From Nitrososphaeria archaeon (GTDB lineage: Archaea; Thermoproteota; Nitrososphaeria; JACIWG01), in assembly GCA_029776065.1 (NCBI GenBank), contig JARVJP010000007.1, positions 1 to 56,915 of the forward strand: a stretch of DNA of 56,915 bases, in the 5' to 3' direction. Position numbers and translations under genes: made by a program. The notes under the pieces are model-generated. The model had not been told where the DNA came from. It saw only the letters and a list, made by a program, of their open reading frames with translations, and did not search any database. Of this stretch, positions 44,213 to 53,491 are shown in pieces (the stretch's first letter is position 1; each line of letters starts with the position of its first letter).

Positions 44213-44923
44213 TCAAAATAAGAAAAACCGATCTAATCCTCTTTTTCTGTCAAGATCAATAATTGTGATTTCACCAGTCAATGGTAAAGATACGTTATAG
44301 ACGCATACTCTTTTGACTTCCGCATACCTCTTACCTTTGTGGGCGTGCGCAGTTACTACTAAATCAAACATCTCGACTAAAGTTTCAAGTTTCTTTGAAC
44401 CTATACTACTTAAAAATTTAGTGTTCTCGCCTTCAATTATGCCATAGGTTGGGGGATAGTGGATTAAAAGAACTTTATAATCTGATTCGCCTGATTCAGC
44501 TATTTGTTTAAGTTTCAACGTCCTCTCACGGTAAACATCTGCTATTCCAGGCCAGTTCTTTCTCTGCCAGTAGGTTGGTTGGTCAAGAACCCCTCTCGAT
44601 CCAACGAGGTAAATCCTCTTGTTGTTTAAGCTCAATTCAACGTATTCATCGTCTAAGAAGTGCACGTTTGGGAGGCTTTCTTTAATAAGGGATATGTTAT
44701 CTTGGTATTCATTATTTCCAAAACAGGCGTAGATCGGTACCTTTATTTTATCGAGTAGTATTTTAACATCTTTAAGCTGGTCCAATCTTTTTCCTTCTAT
44801 TATATCCCCTGCTATTAAGAACAAAGAGACTTCGTCTTCAAACTTTAAAAATTTATCTAAACTTCTTCTAAAGATGTCTAAGAATAAGGGAGCATGTATG
44901 TCGCCTATAGCCGCTACCTTCAT
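44213..44923 (-). CDS. calcineurin-like metallophosphoesterase
   Basis: Phosphoesterase of 236 residues from ATG 44923 (a TTG one codon earlier is also possible). Metal motifs are GDIHAP, AGDIIEG, FGNNEY (the usual GNHE has Asn instead of His), LLIHYPP and TAHAHKG. The missing His in GNHE is known in related subfamilies and may change specificity. Substrate unknown; probably a cytosolic phosphodiester or nucleotide. Confidence 0.85.
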   Translation of the reverse strand: MKVAAIGDIHAPLFLDIFRRSLDKFLKFEDEVSLFLIAGDIIEGKRLDQLKDVKILLDKIKVPIYACFGNNEYQDNISLIKESLPNVHFLDDEYVELSLNNKRIYLVGSRGVLDQPTYWQRKNWPGIADVYRERTLKLKQIAESGESDYKVLLIHYPPTYGIIEGENTKFLSSIGSKKLETLVEMFDLVVTAHAHKGKRYAEVKRVCVYNVSLPLTGEITIIDLDRKRGLDRFFLF

Positions 44924-45064
44924 CAAATAATATCTTTAAAACATGTGTTATAATCTTTGCTGACAACGTCTGTAGGTGTTGCCTACGGTATAGTTAACAC
45001 TTTACGTATTTTATTATATGATTTTGATTTATATTGTTTTGAAAAGATAAAAATATTGTAAATT

Positions 45065-46126
45065 ATGTTGAAATACGAAAAATTTATTTACCACTATAAG
45101 TTGAGGCATAAAGCAACAATGAATTTCACTTTAAAGCAAGCACAAAAGCTCACAAACGTTAACTCAGGGAAAAAAGTGGCGATAATTGGTAGTGGACCGG
45201 CCGGGCTCACTGCTGCAAATGAACTTGTTTGCTTAGGCCACGAAGTTCACGTATACGAACAGATGCCCGAAGCAGGTGGTCTGCTTATCTTTGGAATTCC
45301 TGAAGAAAGAATAAAGAAAGAACAGGTACGAGAATGTGTCAATAAGCTCAAGGAAATGGGTGCAGTCTTCTACCCGAATATTAAGATTGGGTATGACATT
45401 AAATTAAGTGAACTTTTAAAGCGGTATGACGCTGTTCTTATTGCAACAGGTGCTTGGAAGAATAGAAGACTAGGTATCCGAGGGGAAGATCTTGAGGGAG
45501 TTCACCATGCTTTAGATTATATTATATACCATAATTCGGTCAAACTTGGTTATAGCGGTATGCATGATCTTCCACCCCTACATGGTTGTGTCGCAGTTAT
45601 TGGTGGTGGGCTCACTGCCGTAGACGCATGTCAAACTGTTCTAGAATTAGGCGTTAAAAGGGTCTTCTTAATTTATAGGAGGACAAAAACTCAGGCTCCA
45701 GCTGGTCGATATCAGATCGAAAAGCTTGAAGCTAAAGGGGTTGAATTCGTTGAGCTGGCTCAACCTGTTGAGTTCATTGGGAACGAAAATAATCGGGTTA
45801 AAGCAATAAAACTGATTAAGACGCGTCTTCAAAACGTGTCTAATAGGAGACCGGAACCAGTTCCTATCAAAGGATCTGAGTACGTAATCGATGTTGATCA
45901 CGTTCTTCTTGCTATCGGCTTATGCTCGACTCTCCCTGTTGGTGAAGAAAACTTAGAGATCACAAAGAACCATGAATGTGGTGAAGACTCGTGTAGAACT
46001 AACATAGATAAAGTGTTCGTTGCAGGAGATGTCAGGCATGGTGCTTCATTCATCGGTCCCGCAATAGCGAGCGGTATGAAAGCTGCAAAAGAGATCCACG
46101 AATACTTATCTAAAACAAAATGCTAA
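45065..46126 (+). CDS. GltD-like FAD/NADPH oxidoreductase without N-terminal iron-sulfur domain
   Basis: Flavoprotein of 353 residues related to glutamate synthase small subunit and dihydropyrimidine dehydrogenase flavin domains. The FAD motif is AIIGSGPAGLTAA and the NAD(P) motif AVIGGGLTAVD. YRRTKTQAPA suggests NADPH, and the C-terminal FVAGDVRHGASFIGPAIASG is the second FAD motif. The cysteine-rich N terminus of GltD is missing, so it needs a partner for electron output; no GltB-like gene is in the window. A TATT-rich box near 45029-45037 fits a near-leaderless start at 45065. Confidence 0.88.
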   Translation: MLKYEKFIYHYKLRHKATMNFTLKQAQKLTNVNSGKKVAIIGSGPAGLTAANELVCLGHEVHVYEQMPEAGGLLIFGIPEERIKKEQVRECVNKLKEMGAVFYPNIKIGYDIKLSELLKRYDAVLIATGAWKNRRLGIRGEDLEGVHHALDYIIYHNSVKLGYSGMHDLPPLHGCVAVIGGGLTAVDACQTVLELGVKRVFLIYRRTKTQAPAGRYQIEKLEAKGVEFVELAQPVEFIGNENNRVKAIKLIKTRLQNVSNRRPEPVPIKGSEYVIDVDHVLLAIGLCSTLPVGEENLEITKNHECGEDSCRTNIDKVFVAGDVRHGASFIGPAIASGMKAAKEIHEYLSKTKC

Positions 46127-46178
46127 CATGTTTCTTTGGCAATAAAAGGATATAACCATCTTAATTTAAGAAGGACAC

Positions 46179-46985
46179 ATGGACTTATCCTTTAGATTGC
46201 ATCAATATAGCGCCCATCCAAATAAGCTTGAAAATCTAAATAAGATCGTCTCCTTAATTGAAGATTCAGACTCATATGTCAACATCTTCCCCGAATATTG
46301 CATGGGTGTGCCTGAAGATGGTTTAACTAGAAGTTACATTATTAAAAATGCTGAATCTGTTAAAGGAAACTTTGTTAATAAAATTTTAGAATGTACCGAA
46401 AGAAGGTCTTCCATAGCAATATTCACCATGTATTTAAGGGAAAGAGGGCGCGTCTATAACGCGGCTATCTTAGCTGATAAAGGTAGAGTTAAATCAATAT
46501 ATAAAAAGATACATCTTTTTGATGCATACGGTTACCGAGAATCGAGCATCTTCTCTGAAGGCAACCAAGTGAATGTAATCTCTTTAGATGGTATTAAACT
46601 TGGGCTTGCTATTTGCTTTGACCTTAGGTTCCCAGAGCTCTTCAGATATATGGCTTATAAAGGTGTTGACGTCTTTATCGTCCCATCTGGTTGGTACAAG
46701 GGTAAGTTCAAATTAAAACAGTGGAAGACGCTTACAATTTGTAGAGCGCATGAGAACGTCTCTTTTCTCATCGCTGTAAATCAAAGTAATCCACTTTTTA
46801 TTGGTCATAGCCTAGCGGCTTCACCATTCGGTACAGTATTGGGAGAGTGCGGCTCTGATGAACAAAGTTTAACAATAAAACTAGATTTTTCACTGGTTAA
46901 AAGCGCCAGGGAAATAATTCCGATTATCAAGCTTTCAAAACCATTTCTTTATAACAAGATGTACTCAGAGATTATTTCATTCTGA
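46179..46985 (+). CDS. carbon-nitrogen hydrolase (nitrilase family)
   Basis: 268 residues, alpha-beta-beta-alpha fold. The catalytic triad is visible: Glu in IFPEYCMG, Lys in YKKIHLFDAY and Cys in LAICFDLRFPELFR. Likely an omega-amidase or related amidohydrolase that releases ammonia. It follows the GltD-like gene by 52 bases on the same strand, so a nitrogen-handling pair is possible. Confidence 0.88.
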   Translation: MDLSFRLHQYSAHPNKLENLNKIVSLIEDSDSYVNIFPEYCMGVPEDGLTRSYIIKNAESVKGNFVNKILECTERRSSIAIFTMYLRERGRVYNAAILADKGRVKSIYKKIHLFDAYGYRESSIFSEGNQVNVISLDGIKLGLAICFDLRFPELFRYMAYKGVDVFIVPSGWYKGKFKLKQWKTLTICRAHENVSFLIAVNQSNPLFIGHSLAASPFGTVLGECGSDEQSLTIKLDFSLVKSAREIIPIIKLSKPFLYNKMYSEIISF

Positions 46986-47046
46986 AGATATATGGTGTTA
47001 ATTTCGAAATGGCACATTATGTTTGGTAGCTTAGAAATATTCTGTG

Positions 47047-47834
47047 TCAAGTTAAATATGCGATAAAAATATCTGTTAACCTATCAGAGCGTTCACAGCG
47101 TATTGCAGGCATCTTTTCCACTCGAACATTTGAAGAAAAAGATTTCACTTCCCCTTCGATTGATGACGAGTTGAATCCTAGGTGTACGTCACTCATCCAT
47201 CTTGGGACTTTTAAAATAACGTTTGCAAAGGTCGATGATCACCACCTTTCCATTCACTTTAAGAGCATTTTTGATGCTTCTAAAAGCCTTACTCACATCA
47301 TGGTAATGATATAATATTAATGTAGAAAATATGGCGTCAAACCTGCTGGGATCTCAATATATTTACTCACATATTTTACACTTCCAGCGATGTTCTACGT
47401 GATCCCTATGGATGGCATAATCTTACTGTTTTTTCCCTCTAAAATCGATAACATAGCTGGCGTAATATCCATAACATAAAAAGAAGTCATAGAGATTGGA
47501 CGACGAACCTTGTTTGCTACGTAAATTATAAAGAAACCTGAACCAGCACCTACGTCTAGAATTTCCGCATCTCTCATTAACTTGGACAGAGTAAGTAGGT
47601 ACTCGACAATAGATTCAGTTATAACTGTCACACCGTTTACACCAAAGCAACTTAACAACTTAATACGATTCGTTCTCTATTCTCCGCTTTCATTTCAGTA
47701 AAACTTTCTACCCCTTTAATGACAGCATCTATATTTTGGGCTCCAAGATCTTCTAAATACTTCTTGAGGCTGATCCTAAAAGTAGTCGTTAAGAATGAAT
47801 AAACTTTTGAATCTTTTAGTTGGGATACTCCCTT
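47047..47834 (-). pseudogene. broken class I SAM-dependent methyltransferase
   Basis: Reading leftward, the frames join into a single methyltransferase. The N-terminal stretch (ending ENRERIVLSC) lies at 47834-47655. Next is GVNGVTVITES with the SAM motif ILDVGAGSGFF at about 47640-47530. Then comes DAIFSTLILYHYHDVSKAF with VVIIDL near 47340-47210, and DVHLGF downstream to a stop at 47047. Lesions seen: an exact 8-base duplication (47648-47663), an in-frame TAG (47393-47395), a 1-base loss near 47339-47341 and a frameshift near 47190-47205. No start codon is evident. The motifs remain clear, so the decay is recent. Confidence 0.85.
47648..47663 (+). repeat. exact 8-base tandem duplication causing a frameshift
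   Basis: CAACTTAA occurs twice in a row. Removing one copy restores the reading frame of the methyltransferase (minus strand: V-L-S-C-F-G-V-N-G), so this looks like the inactivating slip. Confidence 0.85.
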
Positions 47835-47868
47835 CTAGTGGTTCTTCTTAAAAATGTTACAAAGAAAG

Positions 47869-47890
47869 TTTTATATAGGTATTAGGTGAT
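47869..47890 (+). promoter_or_regulatory. TATA box and Shine-Dalgarno of the secreted repeat protein
   Basis: TTTATATAGG (47869-47878) is followed by AGGTGAT (47884-47890), which is fully complementary to the archaeal 16S tail, and ATG 47900. The TATA spacing to the ATG is about 27 bases, so if the message were leaderless the Shine-Dalgarno would lie upstream of the transcript. Confidence 0.5.
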
Positions 47891-47899
47891 AATTGAGAT

Positions 47900-49609
47900 A
47901 TGAAAAAGTCAAAACGTTGGAGCGCTTTCCCAATAATTTCTTTGATTCTATTAAGCGCCGTTTTGTTAACCGTCACACCAGTTAACGCGGCTAGCGTTTC
48001 TATAGTACGTGGTCCAGAAAAGATCTCTACTGGAGGGGACGAGGAAACCCCTCAAATTGCGGTGGACTCAAATGGGAACGTACATGTAATTTGGGCAAGT
48101 TATGGAGCTAGTTACCTGTATTATAAGATGATGGACTCCAATGGAAATGTGCTCATAGATGAAACGAACCTCAACCCTTGTCTTGAATACTCTTCTTATC
48201 ACGTTAGAAGACCGTCTATGGTTATAGATTCCAATAACAATGTTCACATAGTTTTCCATGGGTTCGACCTTTATACTGAATTTGGAGAAGAAGGGTATGG
48301 TTCTAGGCAAGCACTTGCTGAAAGTGAAGTCGTATACATTAAAATTAATCCTTACTTGGATAATAGGGATGGAACCCCAGCGGACGTCTTCACTATAACT
48401 GTTATCCCAGAAACCATTATTAGCACGGTTGACAGTACAAGGTCTAGGGCGCCTAACATTGCCATCGATCCCTATGATAGACTCCATGTGACGTGGTTCG
48501 ATGGGAATAGTAAATCTTCCTTACAAATACATTATCTAGTCATGGATACTGATGGTACACCATTGTTCGAAGAAGCCACTCTTACTACAGGTTTACATAT
48601 TGATGTTGATTGGGGTGAGCCTGAAATCGCGGCGGATTCGAATGGAAATGCACACATAATCTACTGCACCGATACTTGGGACTCAGACCGTGAAATCTAC
48701 TACACGATGATTAATGGTAGTACAGGAAACACCCTGATAGATGAGACAAGGATAACGTCGGACGATGGTCACTCCTCTGTTAGAGCATTCTTAGCTGTTG
48801 ACCATATGAATATGGTTCATGTAGCATGGCATGACCGAAGATTCTACGATGCTGAAACAGGAGAGCATGAAATCTTCTACTCTAAGCTTAACCCAAGTCT
48901 GGACGATCAAAGTGGTGATGCAGCAGACCCAGATGTAATTTCTGTGGTCTCAGAACAACTTGTTTCCTCAAATGATGGTTACAAATCTTATCTATGTCAC
49001 ATCGCTGTAGATTCAGGGAATAAAGCGCATATAGTTTGGGTTGATCTGAGAGAGGGTGCTGAAGCGTGGGGTGAAGGTGAAGTTTACTATGCTGTACCAG
49101 GAGCTGTCCCAGAGACAAGGCTTACGCACTTCGATGGAACTGTTTATCCTGCTTATTGGTGGTATAGTTCCGGACGTTATCCAGATATTGCAGTTGTATC
49201 AAATAGGGTTTACATAACCTTCAACGGTTACATTCAAGGCGAAGAAGAAACAAGCGACATCTACTTAATGATACTTTCAACTATACCTCGCCTACCAACC
49301 AAGGTTAGTGTTACAGCCCGTGGCTCTAACGAGGAAAACCAGTGGGTCACAGTCAAAGGGACAATGTCAGGGGAAAAAGCTGGTGGTGGAGTAGGATTAA
49401 CGCTTCCAACAAGCAAAATATCTATTTCACTTAAACAAGTAATATACTTTAATGGGGCCATCGCTAAACTATCGGGTGTGGTCACTAGGCCCTCCAACCT
49501 AATGGGGCAGACGGCGTACGTGACACTATCAGTGGACGGCAACATAGAAGTGACAATAGGGGATGCCACATATAACTTCTACGGCACAGTAAGGTTTAGA
49601 GGCGCGTAA
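47900..49609 (+). CDS. secreted beta-propeller-like repeat protein
   Basis: Exported protein of 569 residues with an N-terminal signal peptide (hydrophobic stretch FPIISLILLSAVLLTVTPVNA, cleavage after about residue 31). It then has about six degenerate repeats built on VDSNGNVHVIW, IDSNNNVHIVF, IDPYDRLHVTW, ADSNGNAHIIY, VDHMNMVHVAW and VDSGNKAHIVW, spaced roughly 50-85 residues. They resemble sialidase/BNR-like propeller blades. A C-terminal domain (about 470-569) is Gly/Ser/Thr-rich and beta-strand-like. No catalytic sialidase motif is visible, so a cell-surface binding role is likely. Confidence 0.85.
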   Translation: MKKSKRWSAFPIISLILLSAVLLTVTPVNAASVSIVRGPEKISTGGDEETPQIAVDSNGNVHVIWASYGASYLYYKMMDSNGNVLIDETNLNPCLEYSSYHVRRPSMVIDSNNNVHIVFHGFDLYTEFGEEGYGSRQALAESEVVYIKINPYLDNRDGTPADVFTITVIPETIISTVDSTRSRAPNIAIDPYDRLHVTWFDGNSKSSLQIHYLVMDTDGTPLFEEATLTTGLHIDVDWGEPEIAADSNGNAHIIYCTDTWDSDREIYYTMINGSTGNTLIDETRITSDDGHSSVRAFLAVDHMNMVHVAWHDRRFYDAETGEHEIFYSKLNPSLDDQSGDAADPDVISVVSEQLVSSNDGYKSYLCHIAVDSGNKAHIVWVDLREGAEAWGEGEVYYAVPGAVPETRLTHFDGTVYPAYWWYSSGRYPDIAVVSNRVYITFNGYIQGEEETSDIYLMILSTIPRLPTKVSVTARGSNEENQWVTVKGTMSGEKAGGGVGLTLPTSKISISLKQVIYFNGAIAKLSGVVTRPSNLMGQTAYVTLSVDGNIEVTIGDATYNFYGTVRFRGA

Positions 49610-49615
49610 AAGTTA

Positions 49616-49637
49616 TCCCTTTTTATTTTATATTTTT
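49616..49637 (+). terminator. candidate T-run terminator after the secreted protein
   Basis: CCCTTTTTATTTTATATTTTT follows the stop codon within a few bases; archaeal U-tract termination is plausible. Confidence 0.4.
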
Positions 49638-49823
49638 AATTACTCCTAATAAGTTAGATTAGGTATCCATAAAGTTACGTAATTTCCTAAAATCGATAAA
49701 GAAAAGTTGGTGGGCTTGTTGTTTAGGTTCATAACTAATAAAACTTTCCCTAGAAATTTTCTAGAATGTTTGATATTAAATAGCCATTTTTACCATATTT
49801 ACTGGTTAGAGTTGACTAGGCTA

Positions 49824-49928
49824 ATGTATGTGTCCATAATCGAACTAAAACCATATTGCCAGTGTGGAAAGGTTCCGCGTGAATTTTTTGAGCTTAGGTC
49901 TACAAAGGCTTTGTTAAGGTGTAATTAG
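49824..49928 (+). CDS. very small Cys-containing ORF (34 residues)
   Basis: A short open frame ATG 49824 to stop 49928 encodes a product with CQCGKVPREFFELRSTKALL and a final cysteine. The sequence resembles half of a zinc ribbon. A TATA-like ACCATATTTACT is about 26 bases upstream and would make it leaderless. It ends 22 bases before the zinc-finger gene at 49951. A longer frame from 49707 exists but has no support. This may be a real mini-protein or chance. Confidence 0.3.
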   Translation: MYVSIIELKPYCQCGKVPREFFELRSTKALLRCN

Positions 49929-49950
49929 CATATTGGTTTTAGGTCCTAAG

Positions 49951-50301
49951 ATGAAAAAGTTATTTATTTGCCCAATATGCAGAGCTAAATATGAAAGTCT
50001 TGCCGGCTTAAAAAGCCATTTTAATAAAAATCATTATTTGATTAAGTGCCCCGTCTGTGGAGAAAACCTTTCTTCAGCAAGTAAGAGTAGTGCACATCAT
50101 TTCTCTAGAAAAAAAGAGAAACTACATTTGGCATTTCTTTATCTCCTAATTAGAAGTGGTGGAAAGAAGGCCTTATGGAAAGAAGCCTGCGAAGCTGCTA
50201 CAATATATTTTTCTACTTCACCAAGTATGTGGTCCTCTTTAACCAGTATGAATAATGGTAAAAGTAATTCAAGGTTAATCGATAAAAGGACCCTACTTTA
50301 A
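49951..50301 (+). CDS. small C2H2 zinc-finger protein
   Basis: 116 residues from ATG 49951. The first finger is CPICRAKYESLAGLKSHFNK followed by NH (C-x2-C-x12-H-x4-H), a classical C2H2 spacing. A second Cys pair CPVCGENL with downstream HH may form another site. Lys/Arg-rich C-terminal segments suggest nucleic-acid binding. It is probably a transcriptional or RNA-binding regulator; no target is evident. Confidence 0.7.
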   Translation: MKKLFICPICRAKYESLAGLKSHFNKNHYLIKCPVCGENLSSASKSSAHHFSRKKEKLHLAFLYLLIRSGGKKALWKEACEAATIYFSTSPSMWSSLTSMNNGKSNSRLIDKRTLL

Positions 50302-50465
50302 TTTGTTATCATTAATTAAGAAAATGCTTTGCGATTTTGGAAACATTTTTTAAACTCCCTTCTACGCGAATTATACAAAATATTATTAAGAATCCGTTGC
50401 AAATGTCTGTTTTGGTTGAGATACAATAAATATTTATACTTTGGCAATGGAGAGAACGGAAAGGA

Positions 50466-52142
50466 ATGGTTATGTTAAGAGTAGCAATGGTGCAGATGAA
50501 CCCTACAGTTGGGGATCTAAAAAACAATGTAAAAAAGGTGGGGCGATTTATTGAACAAGCTAAATCGAGCAAAGCTCATATGGTAGTTTTTCCTGAATTA
50601 TGTGTGACAGGGTATCCACCACAAGATTTGCTATATGAGAGCGCTTTTGTAAAAGAGAACAAACGAATTTTGTTCGAAGCGATGGGAAATGTTTCTGATG
50701 TTGTTGTAGTTGTCGGCTTCGTGGACCATGAGGAAGGGTTGTTAAGAAACTCTGCAGCTGTTTTTAAAGATGGTGCTCATTTGAAGACGATCCATAAAAC
50801 TCTTCTACCTACTTACGATGTCTTTGATGAGGCTAGATACTTTGAACCGCAGCGCAGAGATAAAATCCAACCTGTAGAAGTAAATTTGGATGGTAGGCGC
50901 GTTAAACTTGGGGTGGAGATCTGCGAAGACCTATGGGACGAAAAATATAGAGTAAAGGTTACAGATATTCTATGCAGAAACGGAGCTGACTTAATCGTCA
51001 ACATTTCTGCCTCCCCATTTTACGTAGGAAAAAGATTTGAAAGGATCGAGTTACTTAAGAAGAAGTCGGCAAAGAATCACACCCCTATCCTTTACACTAA
51101 CATGGTTGGAGGACAGGATGAGCTTGTGTTCGATGGGCAGAGTATAGCTGTTGATTGTGCAGGTAAAGTCGTTGCCTTCGGCCCACAGTTCGAGGAAGCG
51201 CTCGTCTATGTTGACATTGATTTGAGAACCAAGACTGCAGCAGAAGTAGAATTACCCAACTATGATAAAGAAGAGGAGATGTTCAATGCACTAGTTCTAG
51301 GTGTTAGAGATTACTTCCATAAGACAGGTTTCGAAAAGGCTATAGTTGGGATGAGTGGGGGAATTGATTCCTCTTTGACGGCGTGTATCGCGACAGCTGC
51401 CCTTGGAAAGGATAACGTGATTGGTGTCTCCATGCCTTCAAAGTATTCTTCTGAGCATAGTAAGACCGACGCCCAACTCTTAGCACGTAATCTTGGAATA
51501 TTTTTTGTTCAATTCCCTATTCAAGATGTTGTTGAAAGTTATCGGAGTACCCTTAGTGCTCCTTTGAAGACGATAAGAGAACACTTCGGTGTAAGCGAGG
51601 AAGACGATGATCCTGTTGCCGACGAGAATATACAGCCTAGGGTTAGGGGAAACTCGCTAATGGACATCTCAAATCGTCTTTCGCGTTTAAGGATATTGGT
51701 GCTTAATACAGGTAACAAAACTGAACTCGCGCTTGGGTATTGTACGCTTTATGGAGACATGACAGGGGGCTTAGGTGTTCTCGGTGATGTTAGCAAGCTA
51801 GAAGTCTATAAACTCGCTGAATACATTAACAGGAAGGCGAAGCGAGAAATAATTCCTGTAAATGTTTTTAGGAAAAAACCTTCTCCTGAGCTTAAGGAAG
51901 GCCAATTTGACCCATTCAACTTTGACGTTGTCTGTCCTCTTGTTGACGAGATAATTGAAAATCGAAGAGGTAAGCAAGAGCTTATGGAAATGGGTTATCC
52001 AAAGGAAATCGTTGATGATGTATATAGGAGGATAAGAAACTCTGAATATAAAAGATGGCAAGCTCCACCCTGCATAAAGATTACGAGAAAAGCCTTTGGA
52101 ATTGGTTGGAAGATGCCTATTGTCAATAAATACGATGGATAG
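50466..52142 (+). CDS. nadE: glutamine-dependent NAD+ synthetase
   Basis: Two-domain enzyme of 558 residues. The N-terminal nitrilase-like glutaminase has the triad Glu (FPELCVTGYP), Lys (IHKTLLPTYDVFDEARYF) and Cys (VEICEDLWD). The C-terminal synthetase domain has the ATP P-loop GMSGGIDSSLTA and NKTELALGYCTLYGDMTGG. It makes NAD from nicotinic acid adenine dinucleotide, ATP and glutamine. The ATG at 50472 is 6 bases after AAGGA, so it may be the true start; a TATA box lies at 50430-50438. The long bacterial-type fusion form is present, not the short ammonia-only form. Confidence 0.95.
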   Translation: MVMLRVAMVQMNPTVGDLKNNVKKVGRFIEQAKSSKAHMVVFPELCVTGYPPQDLLYESAFVKENKRILFEAMGNVSDVVVVVGFVDHEEGLLRNSAAVFKDGAHLKTIHKTLLPTYDVFDEARYFEPQRRDKIQPVEVNLDGRRVKLGVEICEDLWDEKYRVKVTDILCRNGADLIVNISASPFYVGKRFERIELLKKKSAKNHTPILYTNMVGGQDELVFDGQSIAVDCAGKVVAFGPQFEEALVYVDIDLRTKTAAEVELPNYDKEEEMFNALVLGVRDYFHKTGFEKAIVGMSGGIDSSLTACIATAALGKDNVIGVSMPSKYSSEHSKTDAQLLARNLGIFFVQFPIQDVVESYRSTLSAPLKTIREHFGVSEEDDDPVADENIQPRVRGNSLMDISNRLSRLRILVLNTGNKTELALGYCTLYGDMTGGLGVLGDVSKLEVYKLAEYINRKAKREIIPVNVFRKKPSPELKEGQFDPFNFDVVCPLVDEIIENRRGKQELMEMGYPKEIVDDVYRRIRNSEYKRWQAPPCIKITRKAFGIGWKMPIVNKYDG

Positions 52143-52196
52143 CTAATCTTAAACAAAAGATTTAACTATTCTCGTGTTTTGACTCTTATAAATTAA

Positions 52197-53420
52197 GTGG
52201 ATTCGTTGGATTCGATAACAGGCGTGATAGGATTAGTCATAAGCTTTGGTCTTGTGATGGCTCTTGTTATTAAACGCATAAATTACGGCTTAGCTCTAAC
52301 TTTGGGCGCAATCCTATTAGGCCTGTTCTTTGGTTCTGACATCAGTAACCTCTTATTAACCGCTTATCGAACCCTAACAGATCCTGTCACAATAGAATTG
52401 GCTCTCGCAGTTATGTTGATCCCAATTTTAGCACAAAGCCTTATCGACACAAAACTGGTTGATGGTTTAATTGAAGGATTGAAGACTAGGCTCCCACCAA
52501 AAGCTATTCTAGCAATGATTCCTGCGGTATTCGGCCTGTTCCCTATGTATGGTGGCGCATTAGTATCCGCACCGTTGATCGATGGTGAAGCGAACAAGTT
52601 TGATGTGAACCCTACCAGAAAGACGATGATCAATCTTTGGTTCAGGCATATGTGGTTCTTCGTATCACCCTTAGTGAGCATATTAATCATCTTGTCTAAA
52701 ATGACTAATGTTAGCATTTATGATATCATACTGGTCAATATCCCTGTTTTTCTCACGCACACTTCAGTTGGGTACTACTTTTTACTACAACCTATAAAAA
52801 CCAAGGTTCTAGTCTCAAGAGGAACAAATAGTACACTATTATCGCTTTCAAAGGGAGTCATTCCTATTGCTTTAGCAATTTTACTAAACGTTTTTGGTCT
52901 TCCTTTGCCTTTATCTCTGACGTGTGGTATAGTTTCAGCTTTTTTGCTGGGGCGAATATGTTTAAGTGAAGCATTTAGGACGGTTAAAAAAGGCTTCATG
53001 ATGAATTTAGTGCTCGCGGTCCTAGGTGCTATGTATTTCCGCTATATTGTAAGTTCAGCCGCTGTAGATGACTTCATAATATCCAATGCTGAAGCCTACG
53101 GCGTCCCTTTCATTGCCTTTTTCACGTTCATTCCACTGATCTTCGGCTTTATTACAGCAGATCCCCAAACCTCTGCTATCATGAGTGCGTCACTTGTTGT
53201 AAACGGACAAAACATTTTAACGCCTGTGCTGGTCAGTCTCCTATATTTGAGTAGTTTTCTATCTTACTTTCTTTCACCTTTACATTTATGCCTGATTTTA
53301 ACTGTAGGGTACTTTAGATCGAAGTTAAAGCAAGTATATAAAATGCTTATACCTATGACTTTGATCGACTATCTCATATGCTTGTTTGTAAGCTTCGTTT
53401 TATTAGGTTCAATTATATGA
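52197..53420 (+). CDS. DUF401-family integral membrane protein
   Basis: Multi-pass membrane protein (407 residues, about 11 helices). The segment FGLFPMYGGALVSAPLIDGE and the later FGFITADPQTSAIMSASLVV are features I associate with DUF401 transport-like proteins. Its function is not known; ion or organic-anion transport is possible. GTG 52197 is the start of the open frame, but a TATA-like CTTATAAAT at 52184-52192 would fit a start further in (GTG 52224). Confidence 0.75.
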   Translation: MDSLDSITGVIGLVISFGLVMALVIKRINYGLALTLGAILLGLFFGSDISNLLLTAYRTLTDPVTIELALAVMLIPILAQSLIDTKLVDGLIEGLKTRLPPKAILAMIPAVFGLFPMYGGALVSAPLIDGEANKFDVNPTRKTMINLWFRHMWFFVSPLVSILIILSKMTNVSIYDIILVNIPVFLTHTSVGYYFLLQPIKTKVLVSRGTNSTLLSLSKGVIPIALAILLNVFGLPLPLSLTCGIVSAFLLGRICLSEAFRTVKKGFMMNLVLAVLGAMYFRYIVSSAAVDDFIISNAEAYGVPFIAFFTFIPLIFGFITADPQTSAIMSASLVVNGQNILTPVLVSLLYLSSFLSYFLSPLHLCLILTVGYFRSKLKQVYKMLIPMTLIDYLICLFVSFVLLGSII

Positions 53421-53460
53421 CATTATGTGATATTTGTATGAAATTAAATGCCAAGAAAGG

Positions 53461-53468
53461 CTTATAAA
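53461..53468 (+). promoter_or_regulatory. TATA box of the VapBC operon
   Basis: CTTATAAA is centred about 27 bases before ATG 53492. This fixes that ATG as the likely antitoxin start with a leaderless message and rules out the ATG at 53468, which overlaps the box. Confidence 0.6.
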
Positions 53469-53491
53469 TGTACTTTAGTCCACTAGTACTT

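Noticed and set aside
47395-47658. Independent 87-residue methyltransferase gene on the minus strand
   Set aside because: It is only the middle piece of a broken longer methyltransferase whose flanks continue in other frames.
49707-49928. 73-residue ORF starting at 49707
   Set aside because: The N-terminal part has no recognisable feature and no ribosome-binding site; only the shorter ATG 49824 has promoter-spacing support, and even that is weak.
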